From Bacteroidia bacterium (lineage in GTDB: Bacteria; Bacteroidota; Bacteroidia; Chitinophagales; Saprospiraceae), in contig JAUILF010000005.1 of the NCBI GenBank assembly GCA_030433135.1, positions 1-54,677 on the forward strand: a DNA stretch of 54,677 bases, given 5' to 3'. The first letter of the stretch is position 1, and each line of letters opens with the position of its first letter. The notes below the pieces were generated by a model, which was given only the letters and a program-made list of their open reading frames with translations, was not told the DNA's origin and did no database searches. A program made the translations under genes and the position numbers. This document shows, one piece after another, positions 44,219-52,259 of this stretch.

Positions 44219-45232
44219 TCATGATGAATCATGATGCTGAGGCTCAATGATCTGTACCAAACGGATGATCGCTACCCCCACTGCAATAATATCGTTGCCT
44301 GTCAGCGGATGTGAGGTGATATGGGCCGCCGCATTTCCAATGCTTTGTAGGAGTCGCAAATAGGATAGGGTGTAGCGTGGATACAAGTCAGATAGCAAGA
44401 GTGGGGTCAACGCACTTATCCTGGCTTCCAAAGTGGCCGGAGCTTGTACATGTAGCTCATGTCGTAGAATAAGCAGCATGGTGATCTGTTCTGCGATCCG
44501 TCTGCCGACCATGGCTGCCGGGACAATGCTCAGTTCGGGGACGGTGATCAGCTGAAGGTACTGTTGGACTTCTTCAAGGATCGGCGCGACGAGATCCTGG
44601 GGTATATTCTGAATATCATGGTGAATGGCATGAAGTAGTGCCTGGTCTGTAGATTGTGCCCGGGGTCTGTTCAGATGCCTGTCTATGTTTGTATTGAGTA
44701 GGCCTATGGATTCAAAGTCGTATGCGAAGATCCGTATCTCTCGCAGGGATGTGCCAGTTAGTGTAGAGGTCAGGCGAAGTAATTCGATTGCGGCAGTCTC
44801 TCTGGGTAGTTGTTGAGAGCCCGTCCCCAGGAGCGGAAAGGAGATGCGGCGATCATTCGGTCTGAGCAGGTGCGGCAAGTGCCTGCCGAGTTCACTGAAC
44901 GTGCGCAACATAATATCCCGGGAGGAACCAAGGCTATGGTTCATTTCGACGATCAGAATGGTTTTACAGGGCAATCCATCTTCAGGTCGCACAGGTAAGC
45001 GGACCAGATGTTCAGAGATGCGTTCCAATTCATTTTCAGGTACATAGAATCGATACCGGGAAGCCAGTTGACCGAACAGGGTGCCTCCTACCGGATGGTA
45101 CGAACCTTGAAAGGCAGAGATCACCAGGATGTCCGTCTCCATGGCGAGGATATCTCCGGCATAGAAATACACGGCCAGATCCTGATGTCCATCATCTGGA
45201 TAGACGATATTGAATAAGTGGGGTCCTGGCAT
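44219..45232 (-). CDS. macro-domain protein with C-terminal DUF4145-like helical domain
   Basis: Taking ATG 45232 as start (TTG 45265 is possible) gives 337 residues. The first 180 resemble a macro domain: GDILAMETDILVISAF corresponds to the usual G-D-I...D-A-I-V-N-A-A strand, and ISFPLLGTGSQQLP to the glycine-rich ADP-ribose loop. The standard NAAN is replaced by SAFQG, so binding specificity may differ. The last 110 residues are helical and contain SIGNAAAH, as in DUF4145/HEPN-like domains of restriction proteins. ADP-ribose or nucleotide sensing is inferred. It is divergent from metK, with a palindromic element between them. Confidence 0.6.
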   Translation of the reverse strand: MPGPHLFNIVYPDDGHQDLAVYFYAGDILAMETDILVISAFQGSYHPVGGTLFGQLASRYRFYVPENELERISEHLVRLPVRPEDGLPCKTILIVEMNHSLGSSRDIMLRTFSELGRHLPHLLRPNDRRISFPLLGTGSQQLPRETAAIELLRLTSTLTGTSLREIRIFAYDFESIGLLNTNIDRHLNRPRAQSTDQALLHAIHHDIQNIPQDLVAPILEEVQQYLQLITVPELSIVPAAMVGRRIAEQITMLLILRHELHVQAPATLEARISALTPLLLSDLYPRYTLSYLRLLQSIGNAAAHITSHPLTGNDIIAVGVAIIRLVQIIEPQHHDSS

Positions 45233-45307
45233 GCAACAGGCGGGTTCTATTACTAAAAATAGCAATAGTCTCCGGAACTGTATCCGTTAGCAGGGTGTGA
45301 CGAGATC

Positions 45308-45343
45308 AGTGCAGGTTAATTGCACTCGAATGTCTGATCTTGG
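45308..45343 (+). promoter_or_regulatory. palindromic promoter element, site 4 (between macro gene and metK)
   Basis: AGTGCAG-GTTAA-TTGCACT at 45308-45326 has one mismatch from the family palindrome. GATCTTGG (45336-45343) follows its TTG by 13 bases. Transcription toward metK would start near 45350 and give a leader of about 150 bases. The palindrome may also control the divergent macro-domain gene. Confidence 0.45.
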
Positions 45344-45361
45344 CACCCAGTCATCACGAAT

Positions 45362-45402
45362 TCCCGAAAGGGATACCAACCGAGTGGCAACACCGCGGTG
45401 GT
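45362..45402 (+). ncRNA. candidate structured leader of metK
   Basis: Two hairpins with GNRA loops lie side by side. TCCC-GAAA-GGGA is at 45362-45373. A nested structure, ACC-A-ACCG-A-GTG-GCAA-CAC-CG-CGGT-GGT, is at 45375-45402. The element sits between the predicted start of transcription and the metK ATG at 45502. A metabolite-sensing leader is possible, because metK genes are often controlled by SAM riboswitches, but no known riboswitch core is recognised. Confidence 0.35.
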
Positions 45403-45501
45403 CCGATCGATGAGGGTCAGCAGGCCAAACATGTTGCACTTCTTCTGCTCCTTCTTCCTGCCGTTCGTGATGGTGTTCTTGATCATAAAAACAACATCGT
45501 C

Positions 45502-46635
45502 ATGCCCACATTCTTTACTTCTGAGTCTGTCGCTGCAGGCCATCCCGACAAGATCTGTGATCAGATCTCGGATGCTATTCTGGACGCCTATCTGGAAGGT
45601 GATCCTTTTTCACGTGTGGCGGTTGAATGCCTGATCACCACAGGGCAACTGGTCATCGCCGGAGAGGTCCGCTCCACCATCCACGTAGATGCTGTCCAGA
45701 TTGCGTGCCAGGTCCTGGAGCGATTGGGCTACACCGGACAGGAGGTAGGCTTTGATGTTCGCAACGCAGCCATCACAGTCTTGATCCATGAGCAAAGTCC
45801 GGAGATCGGCAGTGGGGTGGATGGCGGTGGGGCCGGAGATCAGGGTTTAATGTTCGGGTATGCATGCCAGGATACACCAGAAGGCATGCCGTTGGCCATT
45901 GCTCTGGCCCATCGGCTGATCCGCAGGAGAGAGGAACTCCGTGCCGATGGAATGCTGCCCGGACTTCGTCCAGATGGAAAAGCGCAGGTGACGATCTCCG
46001 TGTCCAATGGCATTCCGGTAGGAGTGGAAGGAGTGGTGCTTTCCACGCAGCACGATCCGGGATGGTCATTGGAGCGATTGCGTGAAGCAGTAACGGAACG
46101 GATCATTCTGCCAGTGATTCGGGAGGTCTTTCCGGATGCCAGGCCGAAATGCCTGGTCAACCCTGCCGGTACGTTTATTATTGGAGGTCCTCACGGGGAT
46201 ACCGGACTGACTGGTCGCAAGATCATCGTGGATACCTATGGGGGAAGTTGTCCGCATGGGGGCGGTGCATTCAGTGGCAAGGATCCCAGCAAGGTCGATC
46301 GGAGCGGAGCCTATGCTGCCCGTTGGGTGGCGCTACATTTGGTAAGGGCTGGCCTGGCAGATCGTTGTACCGTCCAATTGTCATACGCCATTGGCCGAGC
46401 CGAGCCCACTTCTCTGTTTGTGGATACCCATGGCTCCGGGAAGGTCCCTGAGTACATTCTAGGCAATGCGATCCGCAATGCCTTTGATCTCACCCCGGCA
46501 GGGGTCATCCGCGATTTGGATCTGCTCCGACCCATCTACCAACCCACAGCCTCTGGGGGCCATTTTGGACGGCCAGAGTTTCCCTGGGAGCAGATCGATC
46601 CTGCCAGGATCTCTTCCCTGTTGCGGGATTTCTGA
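45502..46635 (+). CDS. metK: S-adenosylmethionine synthetase
   Basis: The 377-residue enzyme joins methionine and ATP to form S-adenosylmethionine, the donor for DNA methylases such as the one at 22.7 kb. Family landmarks are intact: [14 protein letters not shown] near the start, the ATP-binding [12 protein letters not shown], the phosphate loop [16 protein letters not shown] and a late GHFGR. The frame is open upstream, but ATG 45502 begins exactly where MetK proteins begin ([10 protein letters not shown]). By eye the sequence differs from the usual Bacteroidota form, so it may be a second or transferred copy. It stands alone, after a long structured leader and the palindromic promoter. Confidence 0.95.
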   Translation: MPTFFTSESVAAGHPDKICDQISDAILDAYLEGDPFSRVAVECLITTGQLVIAGEVRSTIHVDAVQIACQVLERLGYTGQEVGFDVRNAAITVLIHEQSPEIGSGVDGGGAGDQGLMFGYACQDTPEGMPLAIALAHRLIRRREELRADGMLPGLRPDGKAQVTISVSNGIPVGVEGVVLSTQHDPGWSLERLREAVTERIILPVIREVFPDARPKCLVNPAGTFIIGGPHGDTGLTGRKIIVDTYGGSCPHGGGAFSGKDPSKVDRSGAYAARWVALHLVRAGLADRCTVQLSYAIGRAEPTSLFVDTHGSGKVPEYILGNAIRNAFDLTPAGVIRDLDLLRPIYQPTASGGHFGRPEFPWEQIDPARISSLLRDF

Positions 46636-46755
46636 TCCGGGACTCCGGGCTTATCCGGCTCCTAGAGTGGTCAAGAATCTCTGGGATGTCTTTCACCAAT
46701 GGTATTCCAGTTCTATGGGCTTTGCCTTGTCCAGGTGAGTCCAGTCGTCCAGGAA

Positions 46756-47076
46756 GGACACAAAGTCAGTGGACGATCTGTCTCTATCTCGTAAAAGTGA
46801 GCCAAGGGCTGAGAGGTGCAGAAGAGTCGAGAAACCGAAGCCTCTCTTTCTATTGGAAGGGGGTGGAGATATTGGTAAAAAGTGGTAAATTAGGGGGCCA
46901 ATTGATAGCATGTATCGAGTATGATTATATGACGTAAATTGATCGAGTACAAACGGTTATAAACGCATGTAAATGATTAAGTGATTCAATTATAAATAGG
47001 TACGTTCCTTCATAAAAATTATCAAAACGAAGATATTGGGAGTGAGTTGCGTATATAAGTAAGTTCGTGGCAATTA
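46756..47076. repeat. 320-bp direct repeat, copy 2, upstream of the retron-type reverse transcriptase
   Basis: This is the partner of 33906-34234. The hairpin reads AGAG-TCG...CGA-agc-CTCT here against CCG...CGG in copy 1, a compensatory pair change. GG-boxes at about 46863, 46873, 46883 and 46893 keep the 10-bp period. ATCGAGTA is repeated directly 27 bases apart (about 46915 and 46942). The remaining bases of the 572-base gap between metK and the reverse transcriptase hold the hairpins listed next and no gene. Confidence 0.8.
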
Positions 47077-47095
47077 GGAAAAAAAAGAAAACAAT

Positions 47096-47154
47096 ACTAT
47101 CTTTAAAAAACAGAATTGTGGAACTGCAATTCATTAAATCATGAAAGGTATAGT
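47096..47154 (+). ncRNA. candidate small structured RNA before the retron-type RT
   Basis: An outer stem, ACTATCTTT with AAAGGTATAGT (one bulge), encloses an inner hairpin GAATTG/CAATTC with an eight-base loop (47113-47132). It is followed directly by a terminator. Retron reverse transcriptases usually have their template RNA in this position, but I cannot identify the msr and msd parts, and the long repeat just upstream is a rival candidate. Confidence 0.3.
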
Positions 47155-47162
47155 ACAATAGG

Positions 47163-47192
47163 AAGAGAGGGCTTAAGACCTCTCTTTTCTAT
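47163..47192 (+). terminator. terminator or attenuator hairpin just before the RT start
   Basis: AAGAGAGG and CCTCTCTT form an 8-bp stem around a GCTTAAGA loop, followed by TTTCTATTT. It ends only 16 bases before the ATG at 47208. It could therefore release an upstream non-coding RNA while letting part of transcription continue into the reverse transcriptase. Confidence 0.55.
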
Positions 47193-47207
47193 TTAAAATC
47201 AAAAGAA

Positions 47208-48428
47208 ATGGGTGGAAAAAGACAAAGAGAATATTCTCGACGAAAGCGGAAATTTAGATTTGAAGAGATAGAATTTATCTCAAATCAGTTTTTGGAAATA
47301 AATGATTTAGCTTCATTGATTGAGTTGCTAAAAATAAGCAAACAAGAATTAATTTCTTTACTCATTCCTGAGTATAAAAATTTTAAAATAAAAAAGGGAA
47401 AAAACCAATTTAGAGAAATAAATCAGCCAACAAAAATCCTTTCGGATTATCAAAGAAAGATAAGTGACTTCCTAAATAGCGTATACCTGGCGAATCAGTC
47501 GACGTTTTGTTATTCGTATACTCCTTCAATTGTTCACCAAAATAAATTGATTAACAAAAACATTGTGGAAGCCTCTAAGAAGCATATAAACAAAGCAGTA
47601 ATTTTAAAAATTGATATAGAGAATTATTTTCAATCAATAACTGCGAACATGGTGAAAAAGCTATTTGTAGAGGAGCCATTTTCGTTTAATTCTGAAGTAA
47701 TAGATTTTTTAGTCATTTCACTTACTTATAATAACTCATTGCCAACAGGAAGTCCTACATTACCTATTTTGTCAAATCTAATATTTAAGTCGATTGATGA
47801 TGAAATAAATAATATTTATGGTAGCTTTAATTACACGAGATATTCTGATGATTTGACGATTTCTTTTGACGAGGACAGTAGTGAGATTGTAAATACAATG
47901 ATAACAGTAATAAATATTCTTGAAGTAAATGGATTTAAGGTTAACAAAGAAAAAACTAAGATTTTACGAGCCAATCAAAGACAAGAGATTAATGGATTAG
48001 TTGTAAATAAAAAAACTAATATCAATAGGAAATACTATAGAGATCTGAGAGCAGTACTTCACTCGATAGAATTAGACGGAATTTTAGAAGCTTCAATAAA
48101 ATACGTTAATAAAAATGAAAGAGCATATTTTAGGGCTTTAAGAAATTTTTACCAAGGTACAGAGGAGCTATATATGCCCGATAAATTATTAAAAAAAATA
48201 CATCATCACAATGGAAGAGAATGGTTTACCTATAAATCTATTACAGCAAAGATTGGTTATTTTGGATTTATTCGAGGAAAAGAAGACAAGCTTTATTTGA
48301 ATTTAAAAGATTGGCTTCAAAAGTTGAAATCGAATCCGTCTTATAAAAAAGTAACGATCCCAAGAATTGAGAAACAAGATAAAGTTGTCTATGTAACAAA
48401 TGCAACATCAAATTCAATTGTATATTAG
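47208..48428 (+). CDS. retron-type reverse transcriptase
   Basis: The 406-residue enzyme shows retron-type features: INQPTKILSDYQRKI near residue 70, AVILKIDIENYFQSI (motif A), LPTGSPTLPILSN (motif B), YTRYSDDLTIS with the catalytic DD at 214-215 (motif C), and NGLVVNKKTNINRKYYRDLRA in place of the V-T-G thumb motif that contacts the template RNA. About 80 extra residues at the C-terminus are basic. It would reverse-transcribe a non-coding RNA encoded upstream into msDNA that guards a toxin or effector. The neighbouring downstream gene is broken, so the system may be inactive. The gene is strongly AT-rich. Confidence 0.8.
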   Translation: MGGKRQREYSRRKRKFRFEEIEFISNQFLEINDLASLIELLKISKQELISLLIPEYKNFKIKKGKNQFREINQPTKILSDYQRKISDFLNSVYLANQSTFCYSYTPSIVHQNKLINKNIVEASKKHINKAVILKIDIENYFQSITANMVKKLFVEEPFSFNSEVIDFLVISLTYNNSLPTGSPTLPILSNLIFKSIDDEINNIYGSFNYTRYSDDLTISFDEDSSEIVNTMITVINILEVNGFKVNKEKTKILRANQRQEINGLVVNKKTNINRKYYRDLRAVLHSIELDGILEASIKYVNKNERAYFRALRNFYQGTEELYMPDKLLKKIHHHNGREWFTYKSITAKIGYFGFIRGKEDKLYLNLKDWLQKLKSNPSYKKVTIPRIEKQDKVVYVTNATSNSIVY

Positions 48429-48872
48429 CTTATGTATTTCTAACTAATTTAGGATATGACAGTAAAGAAATTGATAATCTACGGCAAGATTATTTATCTA
48501 GAAATGGAAAAGTAGATTTCAATAAGATTCATAAATCATTTATATTACAGAGCTTGAATTTTATCAATCTATACTCATTTATGAGGAATTCTAACAATTT
48601 TGAAAATGTTGTAGATGAACTAATTAGAGTTGGAAAATTTGAAAAAGTATTCTGATAAAATCAGTTTAATAAGACAATTTAATAGAAATGTATTCCATGA
48701 CGATTATTCTTGTTCTTATATGAGAAGTGATTATGAGGAAGATAAATTCCATAAAAATACTGGGATTTTTTCAGATGAATTGATAACTAAAAAATACAAA
48801 GCTTATATTGTTGAAAAAGAATATCTTTTAAACTTAGGAATGAGACTGTGTAGAAAATGTAATGAAATTTAA
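48428..48872 (+). pseudogene. decayed gene downstream of the retron-type RT
   Basis: Two reading frames overlap at 48630-48655. The first (48428-48655) encodes AYVFLTNLGYDSKEI...ELIRVGKFEKVF with no usable start codon. The second (48630-48872) continues with SDKISLIRQF...KYKAYIVEKEYLL and ends in a CRKC pair. Joined by a one-base shift they would make a protein of about 140 residues. The position right behind the reverse transcriptase is where retron effectors often lie. The family is not recognised. It is probably broken by a frameshift and loss of its start. Confidence 0.45.
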
Positions 48873-49079
48873 GACTACCACGAACAAAGCATACCTGTCT
48901 ATAGCCAGAAAAATTTGGCTTCGTCAGGTATTGGTGACGTTATAGCTAATAGTAGGACGTCTGTTTCAAAGATCCCTAACTAATCAAAATTTAAATAGAG
49001 ATACAAGGGCAAACTATTTTGACAGGTGACCAAAAACATAACGACTATAGTGTAATGGGTAAGCAAGTAAGCCAGCTCA
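48873..49079. other. intergenic remainder between the RT follower and the IS relic
   Basis: About 200 bases of AT-rich sequence without a supported gene. It may include rearranged debris of the IS element, but I see no match in it. Confidence 0.3.
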
Positions 49080-49320
49080 ATGTTTTATATTTCTTTCCCC
49101 ACCGAACTTCTTCTTCCAATTATAAAAGGTTGCCTCGCTGATTTCGAGCTTGCGACACATTTCATTGATTTTTGACTCTAGTATCGGCCTGCTTCAGCGC
49201 AAATACGATCTGCGCTTCTGTGAATTTAGATTTCTTCTTGACAGGATTATTAATTGTTGAATTTACATAAGTTTGCCGAAATCTCTAATTTAGATCAGTC
49301 CAGTTTTTAGGGGGGCATCA
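49080..49320 (-). mobile_element. relic of an IS3-family insertion sequence (left end and orfA)
   Basis: Read on the minus strand, the segment begins with a terminal repeat-like TGATGCCCCCCTAAAAACTG (from 49320) and continues into orfA: KKSKFTEAQIVFALKQAD, then after a frameshift INEMCRKLEISEATFYNWKKKFGG. This is the helix-turn-helix N-terminal part of IS3-type transposases. The orfA start is altered, the frame is shifted near 49165, and orfB and the right end are absent. It is a dead fragment marking an old insertion at the right edge of the AT-rich block. Confidence 0.8.
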
Positions 49321-49375
49321 GTGTGCGAATAATGGCCTTTTGCTTGACATTTGATCTGATATGTTGATCAGGGGT

Positions 49376-50359
49376 TCAACCAGTTGTGTCGTATCTGTGC
49401 TGAAGTCGTCTGCTGAGTTCCTCGATCTGGTTTGCCTTGGCTAGATTTTTTCTCCATGCGGTTGGAATGGAATCAACGCCATAATGAAGTCCCGCCAGGC
49501 CGCCGCACACGGCAGCCGTCGTATCGGTATCCTCACCTAAGTTGACAGCCATAAGGACAGCATCTGCATAGGATGAAGTGGCAAGCAGACACCAGAGGGC
49601 GGCTTCCAGACTCTGAACGACATATCCGCTACCTCGGATATCGTCACGATCCCCTGACTGGAGGTTTCCGTCCAACATACGGGAATAATGGTCGCATTCA
49701 TCAATCGGTATCCCTGCAGTAGAACAGAAATTCGGTATGGTGTGACAGATTCGGATATAGGCATTCATAAGGGAATGTCCTTCCAGGATCTGACGTGCCA
49801 TTTCCAGGTAGATATGGCAGGCCAGATGAGAACGGATATGGCCATGTGTGATACCGGCAGTACGGCAGGTGATCTGCCATCGTTCCGTTTCATCCGGATC
49901 GTCTGCCAGATGAAAGACTAATGGGAGGATGCGCATCAGAGCCCCGTTGCCATTTTGACGTTCCCCTGATGGCCCGGAGGAGATCGCCGATATGCCCTGT
50001 TCCAGCCGGTGCAGCGCTTCACGCGTGGTGCCCCCGATATCAAAGACCTGGTCATGCGCCGTCCACCAGGCATCCCTGTACCATCTCAGGAATAGGGAAC
50101 CCAGGTGGTCCGGGTCCGGGGATGTTCTGGAAAGTTCCTCAGCGAGACAGAAGGTCATGGAGCTGTCGTCCGACCAGGTGCCCGGCGGCTGGTTCCAGGT
50201 GCCATATCCCTGCATCCCCGTCACCGGATTCCTGTCTAGGTACTGGCGGTCAAGGAACTCAACGGGTACACCCAGGGCATCTCCCACGGCCACCCCGAAC
50301 AGGGCGCCGGCCACCTGCGATCGATCCGGGCTGGTCAGGTTGTTCATCACGATCGTCAC
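49376..50359 (-). CDS. ADP-ribosylglycohydrolase (DraG-like)
   Basis: The protein is 327 residues from GTG 50359, or 323 from ATG 50347. It has the full DraG-family pattern: GALFGVAVGDALGVPVEF near the start, WSDDSSMT as the first metal cluster, GNGALMRILPL in the middle, and GEDTDTTAAVCGGLAGLHYG as the second metal cluster. Such enzymes remove ADP-ribose from arginine, thymidine or other acceptors using two divalent metals. It lies 4 bases after the 155-residue unknown gene, so it ends a minus-strand operon of small genes. It may reverse an ADP-ribosylation toxin or tune a stress modification. Confidence 0.85.
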   Translation of the reverse strand: MTIVMNNLTSPDRSQVAGALFGVAVGDALGVPVEFLDRQYLDRNPVTGMQGYGTWNQPPGTWSDDSSMTFCLAEELSRTSPDPDHLGSLFLRWYRDAWWTAHDQVFDIGGTTREALHRLEQGISAISSGPSGERQNGNGALMRILPLVFHLADDPDETERWQITCRTAGITHGHIRSHLACHIYLEMARQILEGHSLMNAYIRICHTIPNFCSTAGIPIDECDHYSRMLDGNLQSGDRDDIRGSGYVVQSLEAALWCLLATSSYADAVLMAVNLGEDTDTTAAVCGGLAGLHYGVDSIPTAWRKNLAKANQIEELSRRLQHRYDTTG

Positions 50360-50363
50360 GGGT

Positions 50364-50831
50364 TCAGATCATTTGGATATATGCCAGTTCAGCCACATTG
50401 ATCCGGTAAAGACCGGCGTCGATGTCGTAGTGGGAGGTCCGGGTAGTATTACCCATGAACCAAAGTGCTCCCCCCGTTTCCGGGTCACTACAAAGAAGGA
50501 ACAGTTGTTTGTACATGGCTCCTTCTACGGGCAATTCCATGATGCGGACATCCCGGAGCAATGCGACCACAGGTGCCGGTCCTTCCTCGGGCATCATCTC
50601 CATGATGTTGTCCCAGAATTGGATCCGGATCCTTGATCCGGTCCAGGAGAGCAATCGCTGCCGAATGGCTTCACCCGCTTCGCCCGGTTGCCAGGCCCGT
50701 CGGGCTTCCCGTACCTCAAGTTCTATTCGTTCGAGCTCCTGAGGGCTGGGTACCCCCTCCAGGAATATTCCCCCGTCCGGCAATCTCCAGGGAGACAATT
50801 CACGGATGGTGATGATCTTGTCTTTTTTCAT
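50364..50831 (-). CDS. hypothetical protein, 155 aa
   Basis: The family is not recognised. The protein is soluble and acidic, with a tryptophan-containing helix (REARRAWQPGEAGEAIRQRLL) and a C-terminal beta-rich half ending LYRINVAELAYIQMI. It is 4 bases upstream of the ADP-ribosylglycohydrolase and probably co-transcribed with it. Its size and style recall immunity-type proteins, but no known immunity family can be named. Confidence 0.6.
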   Translation of the reverse strand: MKKDKIITIRELSPWRLPDGGIFLEGVPSPQELERIELEVREARRAWQPGEAGEAIRQRLLSWTGSRIRIQFWDNIMEMMPEEGPAPVVALLRDVRIMELPVEGAMYKQLFLLCSDPETGGALWFMGNTTRTSHYDIDAGLYRINVAELAYIQMI

Positions 50832-50976
50832 GATTGGTATTGATGATGATCAGTTGTATTTGGTTTGTCTTTCACCACATCAGGGAGGATCTCCGATCGC
50901 CGGGTTTGCCCTTCTGCAGGCCGGGGTCAAAGAGGCGGTGACGGTGGGCATACTGATTCGGTTTATAATCCCTGTA

Positions 50977-51453
50977 TTACCCGATCGACACCCGCCGGTC
51001 TCGATTTTCATCATAGAGCAGGTCAAAGTCCTCTCCGGTCCAGACAGCCATGCAGCTCGGCAGACGCGAGGCACTGCCCTGGTTCCATACCTCTCCGATC
51101 ACATCGGGGATGATATCTTCCAGCCAGACAGTATCCCCGGTCTCCAGGTCCGGTGGGATGAGGTAGGCGGCATAAGGTTTGGGCCAGACATAGGGATAGT
51201 AATTGGTCCAGGGGATCACCTCGGTCCATTCTTCCGGATCCGGGATGGAGCGATAGTCACCAGAAGTCTTGATCGCCCCAGTCTCCTTATGCTGGTAGAG
51301 CGAGAACTTGCTGCTGATCCGCATTGAAGGGACGACCGGTTTGACCAGTGGCCAGAATCCATCTGTCACGGCCTGATTGATGTCTTCTAGGGTGCGGGCA
51401 GTACGAATGACGCGGGTGCCTGCAGGTGGTTCGTTTTGGTCATGGATGCTCAT
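50977..51453 (-). CDS. hypothetical protein, 158 aa
   Basis: MSIHDQNEPP at 51453 is the natural start, although the frame is open to 51486. The protein is rich in tryptophan, proline and tyrosine in its middle (EEWTEVIPWTNYYPYVWPKPYAAY). It has no signal peptide. Its start lies 14 bases inside the end of the zinc-ribbon gene, so the two are coupled. I do not recognise the family. Confidence 0.6.
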   Translation of the reverse strand: MSIHDQNEPPAGTRVIRTARTLEDINQAVTDGFWPLVKPVVPSMRISSKFSLYQHKETGAIKTSGDYRSIPDPEEWTEVIPWTNYYPYVWPKPYAAYLIPPDLETGDTVWLEDIIPDVIGEVWNQGSASRLPSCMAVWTGEDFDLLYDENRDRRVSIG

Positions 51454-51694
51454 GGGTGATACGGAGTAGAGGGTGATCCAGATCAAGTTTCAGGCAGGTA
51501 TCCGGTTTCTTTACCAGGAGGTCGGCCAGGGCCTCTTCGGGCAGGCTGTGGGCGTCGAGCAGGGTTCGGTCACATTGCCGGCATCGGGAGCCTGGATCCA
51601 GGTCCTCTGCACTCAACCGATACGGACAGTGCATCCGCTTGATCATCCGGCCCGAGGAGGTGGTGAGGGTTTGGGTCAGGGGATTATAGTTCAT
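51440..51694 (-). CDS. small zinc-ribbon-like protein, 84 aa
   Basis: Starting at ATG 51694 (MNYNPLTQTL) rather than 51760, the protein has CPYR near residue 24 and CRQC near 38, and a later single cysteine in PDTCLKLDL. It looks like a small beta-hairpin zinc ribbon with a helical end (SLPEEALADLLVKKP). Proteins of this build recur in Bacteroidota next to unknown immunity-like genes, to my recollection. It overlaps the following gene by 14 bases. The role is unknown. Confidence 0.6.
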   Translation of the reverse strand: MNYNPLTQTLTTSSGRMIKRMHCPYRLSAEDLDPGSRCRQCDRTLLDAHSLPEEALADLLVKKPDTCLKLDLDHPLLRITHEHP

Positions 51695-51800
51695 ACTGGA
51701 AAATAAGGCGTTTTTTCGTGATGGTGTTCTTTCGACCGGCGGAGAGATGATGATCTTCATCGGCCCTCAGGGGAGGTGAGATAATTCAAGAGGTTCAAAT

Positions 51801-52259
51801 TTAAAATGGGATGTATTCTATCTTCTTCCACCAGACCCACTGCTCTCCAGAAGCATCGACTCTGCTCTCCAGCCAGGGAACTGCTTCCGTGCCGGCTACA
51901 GGTTTGTTCAGGAGGGGGTAGTTCTCCTTCAGATTGGGATTGATGTTCTGCTCTTCAAGCAACACGTAATCCCGATAGCGGATCAACCCGTTCGGATCCA
52001 GGAATTCTCCGATCAGGGTCAGCAACTGATGTGGAGGGGACATCATCTCCGTCATCCACCAGATCCGTCCGTTCGTAGCGCCCCACCCGGCATGCTTGCG
52101 CCCAAAATCCTTCAATAAGCCCACTTCCCGGTTCAGACTGGGCAAGTGGATGAAGATGGTGCAGAATCGGATCGGGATCCGATCCATTTCTACATATTGG
52201 ATCGATGACGGCTGTTTTTTTACAGGGGATTTATTGTCATCCTGCTGGATCTCACTCAT
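51801..52259 (-). CDS. hypothetical protein, 152 aa
   Basis: The family is not recognised. A polar N-terminus (MSEIQQDDNKSPVKKQ) precedes a tryptophan-rich domain (GWGATNGRIWWMTEMM and EQWVWWKKIEYIPF). There is no membrane segment. ATGA at 52256-52259 couples it to the upstream 143-residue gene. It belongs to the same minus-strand run as its neighbours. Confidence 0.6.
   Translation of the reverse strand: MSEIQQDDNKSPVKKQPSSIQYVEMDRIPIRFCTIFIHLPSLNREVGLLKDFGRKHAGWGATNGRIWWMTEMMSPPHQLLTLIGEFLDPNGLIRYRDYVLLEEQNINPNLKENYPLLNKPVAGTEAVPWLESRVDASGEQWVWWKKIEYIPF

Noticed and set aside
45362-45402. T-box leader, because of the GGCAACACCGCGG-like word
   Set aside because: The antiterminator and specifier loop are absent, and metK is not expected under T-box control in this phylum.
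45340-45501. 54-residue N-terminal extension of MetK
   Set aside because: MetK proteins begin at the [10 protein letters not shown] position. The extension is translated leader that contains hairpins.
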